Below are positions 1 through 12,200 of a stretch of DNA of 64,000 bases, piece after piece. The notes under the pieces are model-generated. The model ran no database searches, was not told where the DNA came from, and saw nothing but the letters and a program-made list of their open reading frames with translations. Made by a program: the position numbers and the translations under genes. Every line of letters begins with the position of its first letter. The stretch's first letter is position 1. Origin of the DNA: Branchiostoma floridae (lineage: Eukaryota; Chordata; Leptocardii; Amphioxiformes; Branchiostomatidae); the NCBI RefSeq assembly GCF_000003815.2, contig NC_049982.1, positions 32,553,057-32,617,056 of the forward strand, read 5' to 3'.

Positions 1-277
1 CATCCTCCTAGGCAGGGACTTCCAACAGCCAAACTGCCTGTATGGATGTACCCTGCTCTTTCAACCGTCACCCTTTGTTCCTGACCGCCCTGCTTATAAA
101 TGTTAATGAGGTTAGCCTTATACATGCGAGACAGCTTTTGAAAACGGAAAGCCTTTCTCTGATTGGCTGACATCTGGTTTGGGGGGGACGTCCACAGGAA
201 CTAAGGGTGACGGTTGAAAGAGCAGGGTACATCCATACAGGCAGTTTGGCTGTTGGATGTCCCTGCGTAGGAGGATG
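1..277. mobile_element. Fold-back element, arms about 75 bp
   Basis: Bases 1-75 are the near-perfect reverse complement of 203-277. The spacer is about 127 bp. The arm may extend past the left edge of the window. No coding capacity is seen; it is a small inverted-repeat element in an intron of the EGF/lectin gene. Confidence 0.7.
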
Positions 278-3200
278 CCATTCCAAGGCCCCCAGAGTGC
301 CTGTGAGCCGCAGTTACCCGGCCCTGCAGGAGAAGGAACCTGGACCTTCGGCAATGCAGGTCATGCCATTGGGACAGGTGTCGCTGTCGCACTGGTACAG
401 CGACTTCAAGTTGTTGCTTGTTGCTGAAAAAAAAAATAAAATAAGAAGAAGTCTATAACGACATCCAGGTAAACAATATTCTACAATACTCTACAATATC
501 CTACAGACTCTACAACTGGATTAAAAACAGAGACGTTACTTCCGGACGTTTCGAGTGACACCCATCACTCTTCTTCAGCGTCACTAGAATGGACTGGCAG
601 AACAATTCAATATAATGTTCGCGGTCACTTAGCGCGTATCAGTCACCAACGTGCCGTTACCACCCCCACCCCCAAGCCTGTGTGACTTTCAACTCACTAC
701 CCATGCGTTTGCATATCAAAACTGTCAACGTTGAAAGTATTATTGAAGAGCTAACTAGATGCCAGATGGAACTGGAGATGTACAGATCATTTCACACGGT
801 TCCGTTGCATCTAAACATCAACACTGGTTTGACTAAAGGCTAATTGCTTTGTAGAACTATATGACAAGGTAAAAGGTAAGGATGTAAAGGTGCCCTTTCA
901 CTGCACTTGCGTCAAGCTTGCGTCACTGCGGGGTTCGCTACCTGCGTCACTGTTTTGTTGTTTTCTCCGATTTTCTATAATTTAGATATTGCGTTTAATA
1001 CGTAAAAGTATGACTTAGAAGACAAAAAGTAAGAAAATTCGTTCTTTTTCTTATCTTTCGAGTCCCGCAGTGACGCAAGCTTGACGCAAGTGTAGCGCAA
1101 GAGGGCACCTTAAGATAGATAGTGGCTCTCACCATGGCAGATGAAGTGAGTGACCATGTCCTCACAGATCCAACCGAAGGGACAGTAACCCTGACCCTGT
1201 GTGCACCAGTCAATGTCTGTAATTAGAAAAAGAGTTCATATCATGAACTTGAAATTGAGTAAGATGGTCACCAATTTCTAAGCCTGAATTTAAAGTTTTT
1301 TTTATCGCTGAAGTTTAGGTTAGAGGGTAACATGTGAATCATCTTTTTCACAAGCAGTACGATCTATCCTGCCATCCTAGTTAGTTTAGCATGCTGATTA
1401 TAATCACCTGCTTCACAGAAATCTCCGCTGTACCCAATAGCACATTCACAGCTGAAGGAGTCGACACCGTCCGTACATGATCCACCATTTTGACACGGAG
1501 AAGAGGCACACTCGTCAATGTCTGTCAAAACACATCAAGATAATGCCAACATTGAAATGAAATACTTAACAAATGTGCAATATGGAAAACAAGAGTTACA
1601 GTTTTTAGTTTAACAATTGCTAGCATGTGTTTAAAAATTAAAAAAAAATAGCTAATACTGAAAGTACTAAATGATTTCACCCACTTATCTCACAAAACTT
1701 TCCGTCAAAGCCGTCTAGGCATGCGCAGAAGTTGTAAGACCCATCGAAACACGAGCTGCAGTTCCCTCCGTTGTGGCAGATGTCCTGTCCGCATGGCTTG
1801 GGTTCTGTGGTATGGCATCATTTGAAACGGTTATGATTTATAACGCAATGTGCCGTCCACGCAGGGGATATTTAGATACCTTGGCGCACACATGTGCGTC
1901 TATATATATAGAATATCTCATAGTCAACACCATCTTTACGATTCGTCGATTGTTTTTCTGAAACCAAAACTGACATTTCCAAGATAAGCACTTTGTTGGA
2001 GAACAATAGCAACTCATTAACTGAGAGCCATGTGTTACTTTTATTCACATGCATTAACGTTTTATTAAGAGCTGATCTTAGTTGAAATTCTGAGGAGAAA
2101 TGACAACTTTACCAGCTTGACAGACATAGTTGTGCTGCTCCCCACAGGGTGTTGTTATGGCCTGATAGTTGCTGCTTGAGTCCAAAAGGACGCACAGGTC
2201 ACATGGCGAGGCAGGCTGACTTGATGCCCACTCCAACTCATCTAAGATATTGTTGGAGAGTTATTTAAATTTTCCTGGATTCACATGTCATCATAAATCA
2301 AAAACATCTGGATCAGAGATCGTTTTACTCTGTCTACGTCAGGTGATAAACACTTGTGTGGCGAATTGACAGATGAGTATTTTCGTGCTTCCCAGAGGAG
2401 AAATCTGGGTTTTACACCTTTTCCAGAAATTTTCTTTTCGCACGTCAAAGACTAAACCAAAATGACTGGGATGGCCTACCGCAAGTATTATTTTCTTTAT
2501 ATGATACGTCCTTCGATATTGTTTATGACATGTCTGACAAAAGCCGAGATATGCCTCGATCACATTTCCAAACCGGGGCGACACCGGGCAGCTTTTGTCC
2601 ACTAAAAGTACAGACAACAAAAATGCAGAACATGATGAGGTATTAAAGTCATGAGCATAATTTGTGTATATTTAGTGATAGATACTTTTTGGTTTCCGCA
2701 ATCATCCCGGCCGGGCCGGGCCGGATGTTAAACAAAATCACACGAAAAAAAAGTTTTTAAACATCGAATTACTGAATTGGTCTTTCGTCTATTAAAAAAA
2801 CACTACATGAGATTTGTCTAACAACAACAACAAAAAAAATTAGCAAGTGGGGTTCGAAACTACGATCTACGGCTGGAGAAGCAAACTAAGATAGGTACCG
2901 TGATGTAGACCGCTCGGCCACGCTGGCTCGATTACGCAATAGGACGTATAGAAGGGCTAGTTGCTTAAATTGACCGATCCATGCATCCGTCTCATAGCCG
3001 GTGCTACGCACCGGGCAAAAACAGGGTGGGAGGGTGGGCGTTCTGGAACAGCAACTTTCCTTACCTGGTCCCCCCCCCCCCCCCCCCCCCCCTCCTGATT
3101 CCAGCCTGCTACACGGTTTGCAAATGTGATTGAAGCAATAGATAGCTTCATCTTAAGTGGGGTTTCTGTTTAATAAAAAATCTTTTAATTTCAATACTTA

Positions 3201-6200
3201 ACCTATATAATCTCACATCGGTAGCAGGAAGTTAACATATCACATTCGTGACAAAAATGAATCGGATACCTGAAACGCTGGATCCATCGCTGTAGGTGAG
3301 AGTCACTGGTGGGACCTTGATCCCGATCCAGAGGGAGACGTCACTTCCGGTAGTGCTGGCGTTGCCGATGAGATGCTGCTGCTCGGCCTTCCTGACATCC
3401 GCCAGGTAACCTCCCCCCGCTCCACAGGACTGGGACGCGTCACCATAGGAGACGGCGTGGAGGGAGAACTGGTAGCAGGCACCCATATCCAGCACTGACA
3501 AACAACCACATTTCAATGTGAAATGGAGAACTGGTAGCAGGCACCCATATCCAGCACTGACAAACAACCACATTTCAATGTGAAATTCAGCAAAACACGG
3601 CTGTACACTAAACCGAGTGAGTGATCAGTGAGTGAGTGGTTTGTGAGTGCCAGTGAGTGAGTTAGTGAGTGAGTGAGAGTGAGTGAGTGAGTGAGTGAGT
3701 GAGTGAGTGAGTGAGTGTGAGTGAGTGAGTGAGTGGTTCGTGAGTGTGAGTGAGTGAGTGAGTGTGAGTGAGTGAGTGAGTGAGTGAGTGAGTGAGTGAG
3801 TGAGTGAGTGAGTGAGAGCAAGCGAAGAGGTACGAAACTTTGGTGGTATGTACCAAGCAGTGCATTCCCCATTTGCAAACTGAGCTATAACCGTTCCTAT
3901 TATCGATCTTATGACGTCTGATTATCTTGAACGTCTTGACTGGAAAGTAACATGGTTAAGTCAGACGTCGTGGCTATTTCAGTATATATTGTTGGTTCAA
4001 TGTATTTCCAGATACATACCTGTTTCGCAGTTTTCACCGGCAACGCCTTTGGGGCATGCGCAGGAGTAGCCGTTCAGTTTGTCCACGCACGTTCCGCCGT
4101 TAGAACAAGGGTTGCTTGCACACTCATCTATATCTGAAAAACGAAAAATCTTAAATCATCAGCCTACAATATTCAAATGTGTAATCTGAGAATAAAAATT
4201 CTATTGAATAATGAGAACAAGCTTATGATTAATTATACGATACTGTAATGAACTCATCTTCCACATCACATATTGTGATATTTGATCTAACACGTTAAAG
4301 TGTGATTTTTGGATATGATAGATAACGTACTTAATTGACAGTTATCTCCGGCCATGCCAGCTACACACTGGCACGTGTAGCTGTTCACTCCATCGATGCA
4401 CCTCCCTCCGTTCATACAAGGGCTACTCACACATTCGTCTGTTTCTGAAACAGATAAGAAATAATATTCTTTTGAGCAATTAGAAAACGCAAAACAAGTC
4501 GTTGCCGGCGAGCAATTCTGTACGTGTGTAAGCGAGTGAGTAATTGAGTGAGCAAGTGAGTGAGTGATCGAGTGAGTGAGTGAGTGAGTGTGTGAGTGAG
4601 TGAGTGAGTGAGTGATTAAATGAGTGAGTGAGAGTGAGTCGGTGTGAGTGCGTGAGTGAGTGAGTGAGTGAGTGAGTGAGTGAGTGNNNNNNNNNNNNNN
4701 NNNNNNNNNNNNNNNNNNNNNNNNNNNNNNNNNNNNNNNNNNNNNNNNNNNNNNNNNNNNNNNNNNNNNNNNNNNNNNNNNNNNNNGTGAATGAGTGAGT
4801 GAGTGAGTGAGTGTGTGCCTGATTGAGGGTTTCATTGATTGTGTGTTAGTGAGTGTGTGAGAGTGTGAGAATGATTTGTGCGAGTGAGATAGCATGAGAT
4901 TGCTTGAGCGAGTGCGCGTGAGTGAGTGAGTGAGTGAGTGAGTGGGTGGGTGAGTGAGTGAGTGAGTGAGTGAGTGAGTGAGTGAGTGAGTGAGTGAGTG
5001 AGTGAGTGGGTGGGTGGGTGAGTGAGAGAGAATGAGTGTGTGTGTGTGAGTGAGTAAATGAGTGAGTGAGTGGGTGAGTGAGTGAGTGAGTGAGTGAGTG
5101 AGTGGGTGGATGAGTGAGTGAGTGAATGAGTGAGTGAGTGAGTGAGCGAGCGAGTGAGTGAGTGAGTGAGTGAGTGAGTGAGTGAGTGAGTGAGTGAGTG
5201 AGTGAGTGAGTGAGTGGGTAGAGGTGAGTGAGTGATTGACTGGGTGAGCGGGTTAGTGAATGAGTGAGTGAGTGGGTGGTATAGGAGTAGAAAATCCACG
5301 TAATAGCAGTTAAAGGAAAATAATGTGAACATTCTACGCGTACTGCTCACCAAAATGTACAAAGCAAGCAAATGTACTAGGATCAGTAATGCAATGGTGA
5401 AGTCACTCACCGTCACAGTTGTTTCCAGTATAACCGGTGACACAGGTACAGTTGTACCCGAGCCCCTGGTCCTGGCACGTCCCTGCATTCATACATGGGC
5501 TGCTGGTACATGCAGCTGTGAAACATCATAAAGCAATACTGAGATATGATAATTTGAGTTCATTAATACTAGAGACTGAGATGTATGAAATGATACATGA
5601 TATGATATGATATATGATATTATATATGATGCAGGCATATTAGGGTTTGAACTAGACGCTCTAAACGAGCCATACTAACTTGCCGAGCGTGTACACACGG
5701 TGTACACAATCCTGTCTCCGGGAAAGGCAAGAGATGTGTAGGTCAGACTGTTCCGACTCTCGACTATCCCACGTTGGCAGCTGCTGGTAGTGCATCTATA
5801 GAAGCCGAAACTCCTCAAAGAATTCGCTCCAGCTGAGAAAGCCAAGTTCGCCACGTTACGTACACCGCCAGACGGGTTACAGTTGAGCACGTTGTTGATG
5901 TAAGGGTCGGAGTTATACTCAGTCACGCACCGGCTGCGGACACAGCAACACATTTATTTCATATTCACAGATGATTAAACACGTCCGATCTAGTAATAAA
6001 AAGAGGTACATATTACAAGACAAATGATCATTAAATTCAGTTAAGTTTATTGAATGGCGTTAATCACACATGCCACTTTCTTTTCCGTTTCTGGCCTTCC
6101 TGTGTTCATCATATGATAATTTTTGCACATTCTAAGACATTAAAGTACTTCGTGAGTATTGAAGAGTAAAATTGCTACATCTTCTTTGATTATACTACGA

Positions 6201-9200
6201 GGGGCGTTCAATAAGTAATGCCTCTGAAACACTTCCAGTTGTCTGATCTAGATGAAATTGTGTATGTGTAATGATTCATATCTCTATGGGTTATATTGCA
6301 AAATACAGCTCTGAACTAATTGTGGTTTTTTATTTACAGGAGTTTGAACTGAGTCAGGTGTGAAATGAAGACAATTGAGTGTCGCGCAGTGATGGGGGCA
6401 AGGACGCACACCAAAGGAGACTTCTGATGACATGAAAGAAACTTATGGTGATGATACCCCATCATATGACCTTGTAAAACGCTTATGCAGAGCAAGGGGA
6501 TGCAAAGGTGGGAGATTCAGAATCCGCAATATTGAAACCATTATTGGAAATAGGCCGGTATCACGAATGGAAGCGACTTCTTTGATATGTAAATCTCACT
6601 CGGACAAAGAATGCAGACAACAGAAGAATCAATTTGTAAACAAGGAACACCTGCGTCCTTTGAAGCGTGATCAGCTCACCAAGCCCAGAGGAATGCCTAG
6701 TATGCTGTTGACTAATGCAAGGTCCCTTGTTCACAAAAGGGATGAACTCAGTCTTCTTCTCTCAGCGAACAATACGGACATTGCGACTGTCACAGAAACC
6801 CGGTTTTCTTCCAACTTACCAGAGGAATCGACGACCATAGACGGTTACTGTCTCTATCGCAAGGATCGGGAAACCAGAAGGGGCGGAGGAGTCGCTGTCT
6901 ACATCAAAACAGGTATAAAGGCAACTCCTGTCAACATCTCGACACCTGATGACATTGAATGTATGTGGATACAGCTCGAAACACACTGGACTCCAAGAGC
7001 CATCCCCAGACTTTTCTTGGGAGCACTTTATCACCCTCCTTGGGCTGAAACGAACCTCACCTGCAAACCGCAACTAATCAATACCTGATCAACTCCTTGG
7101 ATGAAATTCGCCGAAAATATCCACACGCAGGTATCATTCTGTGTGGCGATTTCAACAAGCTTCCACTGAACCCACTGCTGACCAGTCACCCCGAGTTGAA
7201 ACAGGTAGTGTCAATGTCCACCCGCGCCGACAGTGTGCTGGATCTAATCATTACAAATGTCCACAACCAATATCAGACACCGACTACCATAGCACCCCTC
7301 GGAGCAAGTGATCACAACTGTGTGATTTGGAAACCTCAAATCAATCAAAACCACTGTGAGCCCTCCAGAACCAGGCACCGCCTGGTACACAGGAGAGAAA
7401 GGACGCTCTAGGACTGTGCATGGCGATCACGGACTGGTCCAGTGTGTACAGCGCAAGCACAGTCGAGGACAAGGTCACCACCTTCTACGACATCATTCAA
7501 ACCATGCTCGACACCTGCATACCTTTCAGGAGGAAGAAGACCAGAAACGTTGACAAGTACTGGATGACCGACACAATCAAATCGGCACTTCAAAAAAGAC
7601 AAGCAGTCTACCTGAAGTATGGCAAAACAGAGCGCTGGAAGAAACTCCGGAACCTTGTACAGACTCTTATCAGGAAGCAAAAACGATTTTACTACAACAG
7701 GTGCATTGGATCGCTGAAAAAGCAAAATCCCCGGGACTGGTGGAATTTTGTAAACAACGAACTAGGCCGCACTCAGAGATCAAAACGAAAGGTCACTCTC
7801 ACCAACATCCCAGAAAAACAAGTAGCAGATCACCTAAACAACTTCTTCGGGGAGGCGATGTCAGTCAGCAACACCTTTGCTCTATTCCCACTCCCACCCA
7901 CTGATGACTCCTACGATCTCTGCAGCATTGGCCAAGTAAAGACATTGTTAAAAAATCTAACGGTGCACACACCAGTTCTTCCGAGCTAGTGCGCGAGAAA
8001 AAAGTGACGAAAGGCTTCCGAGGGTCCATGTTTGAGTTGACATTTCTCATTATTTCCTGCGAAATGACATTAAACGGTTACATGGCTGAAAAGCGTAGGA
8101 AATGGTGTGTTTTCGGTGCAAGTTGTGTTTTGGTCCGCGTCTTACTTCCGGGATATTCCTACGCCTCAAATGTGATTAGGCTCGTGACCTAGATTAACCT
8201 CTGAAGCGCTGTGTTAAGCCTAGTTGTAATGCCGCGCGCCGTGGATGATTAAAAAAACTGTAGTACTAGAATTTTCTTTATAATTAGCTGGATTACTCGT
8301 TAGGTTTTCCTCTTTCTGACAGTATCAGTCGTGTTTGCCGGAAAAATCATCTTCATGTTTTTCTTTCAATGCCAAAATGCCCGATTTTTTTTGCATTATT
8401 TTTTACATGAAAATAATGTTTTTTCCCTCTAATTTTTTAAAATCAGAGAAGTTGAAGGATCGAAACTTAGTTTGTCTTGTAGCTAAAGGAATATGCTTTC
8501 ACCAGATATACAGTTATTTTGCTTCAGGATAATTCCCTGGTAGAGCTGGTCGCTAGACTTTAGGGTATGCCGCCTCCAATTGAAACCCCAAATAAACTGG
8601 TGTGTGCCCCCTTAAACCCAAGGCAAGCCTGTGGTCCCGATGGTGTACCAAACTGGGTTCTGAGCCAGTTCTGTGAGGACCTCAGTCCGGTCATCTGTCA
8701 TCTGATGAACACATCCTACAACACGGGCATCATGCCGTCTGCGTGGAAAACTGCCAACATCTGTCCCGTACCCAAAACAACACACCCTACGTGTAAGAAG
8801 GACTGGAGGCCGATCTCTCTGATCTCTACACTGGGAAAGGTGCAGGAACGTCTCGTGCTAAACAAACTCTTCCCCATAATGAAACCATGGATCAAGGATC
8901 AGTTTGCCTATATGCCTAAATCGTCAACCACTGCTGCACTGCTAAAGGCATACCAGTCCTGGGTCACTTAAGTCTTGACAACAAGCAGACATCAGTGGTG
9001 CGCGTGTTACTTGCAGATATGTCAAAGGCTTTTGACAAAGTAGACCATGGGATTCTTCTACAGCACCTTGCTACACGCGGTATCCCCGTTCAAATGTTGA
9101 CTTGGATCAACAGTTATCTGTCTGGCAGGAAACAACGTGTAGCCGCCAACGGTGAATTCAGCAGCTGGCACGACGTCACTTCCGGTGTACCCCAGGGGGG

Positions 9201-12200
9201 AGTCTTGTCACCTTACCTATTCCTGGTGTATATGTCCTCTCGAACTGTCAAACACGAAACGACCACCAACATCGGTTATGCTGATGACATTGGATTGTCT
9301 CGTTGCATCCCCTGTATCACTGCTGAATCCGACACCACCATGCAGGAAGAGGCTACCCACCTGGACTCATGGGCAACACAAAACAACATGACCATGAATG
9401 GCGACAAATCGTACGAGCTTAGGATATGTTTCGCCAGAATACCACCTGACCTCCCTCCACTTACTCTAGGAGGAAAGGAGGTAGCAGTCGTTACATGTGC
9501 TCCCTACCTCGGTTTCAAGATCAGTTCCAACCTTAAGTATGACAGCCACATTTCTCATGTGACGAGAAAGGGCTCTCAACGCTTGCACTTCCTCCGTCTT
9601 CTTGCCAAAGGTGGCATGCCCGCTGAGGATTTAACATCAGTGTACACAACCCTCATCAGACCGGTCCTGGAATATGCAAACGTTGTGTACGTTGGGTGTA
9701 CCATCTCACAGTCAAACACCCTCGAGGCAGTACAGAAAAGAGCCATGAGGATCATTCACCGAAACAGTGATGCCTCCTGCACGACTACCCTCCTGCCAAC
9801 TCTCCGGTCCAGGCGTGAAGAAGCAGCAGTGACACTGTAGAAATTCAGAGGGGCGATTAAGAACAGAAAGAACAACACCCCGACTCCCAGGATTCGAACC
9901 CGCGCCGAACCCGGGCAGCCGGATCACAAATCGAACGTGCAAACCGTTCGGCCAAAAGGCTTAAGCCGTTAGGCGTCTTCGGTTTAGCAGTCCTTGAACA
10001 CCACTGTTACACTACTCCCCCTTTTCCTTTCAAGATTCGTCCTCGAATCTCCGAGATCGACATCCCTGTGTGGCACATACTAGCCTGTTACTCACAGGGC
10101 CGGCGTGGGAGAGAAGGGTATCATGTTCTCAAAACTCACACATTACTAACGTTACCTTCTGCTGTGCCCTCCCTCTCATGCCACGCACTTCGTAGACCTG
10201 ATCGCTAATGCGGCGCAAGACCTCAAATGGGCCTTTAGTCTTTGGCGCCAATTTCCGCGCAAGCCCCGTTGGTACCTGTTTGTTCAGGATGAAGACGGTG
10301 TCGCCAATGTCATAGGGCTTGCCATGAATTTTCTTGTCATAGAGCTCCTTCTGTCTACATTGCTGTTGCTGTGTCTTCTCCTGTACAAGCTTGAACACAG
10401 ACGGTAGGCGGTTCCGTAGTACCTCCACGTGTTCATGAACCTCACCGACGTTAGTAGGGATGCGCGCCATTAGATGAATGGGAAGACGTGCCTCGCGACC
10501 GTGCATCAGGAAGTAGGGCGAGAACCCGGTCGTCGCGTGACAACTTGTATTATACGCGTACTTGACCGCGGGCAAGTGCTCATCCCAGTCGCGCTGGGTG
10601 GGCGACACGTAGGCGCGCAAGATATTTCCCATTGTCCTGTTGAAGCGCTCAACAAGACCGTCTGACTGGGGATGATACGGCGTCGTCCGAGTCTTATGAA
10701 TTTGCATTAGCCGACAAAGGTCCTTCACCAACACAGAATCGAAATTCTTGCCCTGATCTGTGTGTAGAGACTGTGGAGGACCGTGGACGCAGATCCAACC
10801 TTTGTAGAAACATTTGGCTACAGACTCTGCCGTCTCATTCTCCATGGGGAAAATCTCAACCCACTTCGTGAAATAGTCTGTCGCGACCAAAATGTACTTA
10901 TTGCCAGCACGCGACTTAGGAAGGGGGCCGACTATGTCCATGGCGACTCGGTGGTTTGGGAAACCGACTGCGCTAGGCTGCATGGGGGCTCTCTGTTTAC
11001 GCCTGCCGCTCTTGGTCCGTATGCAGGTCTCACAACCTGACACGTGGGCAGTCACGTCGTGACGCATGCCGGGCCAGTAGAAAGCAGACCTAAGTTTATT
11101 AAGGGTCTTCTCTACGCCTAAGTGACCACCAAGCGGTTCGTCATGGACCATCTTAAGCACGCGAGGGACGAGCGTCCTTGGGAGCAGCAGTTGGAGCTGA
11201 GGTCCCAGGCCATCTTTCCTATCACAATTTCTGTACAGGACGCCGTCCCAGAATTCTAGACATGGCCAATCAGAATAGAGCGTGCGCTGTTCCCGGGTGA
11301 GCCTTTGGAGGCCGAGATTATCGGGTTTAGTGCCTCTTTGCACGTCCAATACGAGGCAAGCCAAAGTCGGGTCAGCACGCTGGGCTCGTCTAATCTCATT
11401 CTGAGACAAGGCAGGGATCGGGTTGAGCCCATCTGGATCAGCCTGCCGAGCTGCGAAAACCCTAACTGGCTCACTGTCCTCCGAGTCGCTTTTCTTGCAC
11501 TGGGAACAGGGCCCTCTACTTAAACCGTCAGCGTTGCCATGGCTGGCTCCCGGCCTGTGCTCGATGTGGAAATCCCTGATTGGCTGGATGCCGACAGCAT
11601 CCAACCAGCTTACCTGTGATGGGCGGAGTTATACATCCTATTGTCATGCTAGTTAACCTTAGAGATTGTATGAAGAGATTTAGTCATGTCTCGTGCCCCA
11701 AGGACTCAGGTGAGGTACTTTGGTAGGGCTTAGTCCCTCTGTTGGATTGTGTACTAGTTATTAGTTAGACCGACTCTCTCTGTAAATATACTTAGATCTC
11801 TGTATCATTATCCTAGACCTGTAACCTGTAACTGTAACTTGCTGTAGTCCTAAGTGAAACACATTGTATTATATGTTACTTGAGTTTAGCATAGGTTGAA
11901 TAAACACGGCTCACAAATAGTAATCGACTGGTTTGGCTGAGTTCCTGATAAGCTAATATAGGACTTAGATACCAAACACCCAGGTCCTTTCAACACTTCT
12001 AAACCAGATGCGCGCCAGTGACCATCCGCTACACTACTAGTACATGGTTACGGGGAACAGGCAACTGGACGCACACTAAGGAACAGCAACCAGCTCACAC
12101 TACCGGCGTGTCGCACTGAGCGACTTAGAAAGTCGTTTTTGTATCAGGCAACATCTCTGTATAACAAGACCTTGTAGACATTCATTTCCTCTCAATGACA

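Noticed and set aside
2830-2936. Functional tRNA-Leu or tRNA-Ser gene
   Set aside because: The acceptor stem does not pair and the anticodon arm is poor.
3513-3878. Long Ser-Leu-Thr-His open frames on the minus strand
   Set aside because: They are translations of the GTGA microsatellite and carry no splice or domain support beyond the adjacent real exon.
4832-5488. 218-codon minus-strand frame
   Set aside because: Most of it is microsatellite; only the EGF exon at 5411-5515 within the region is real, and it reads in its own splice context.
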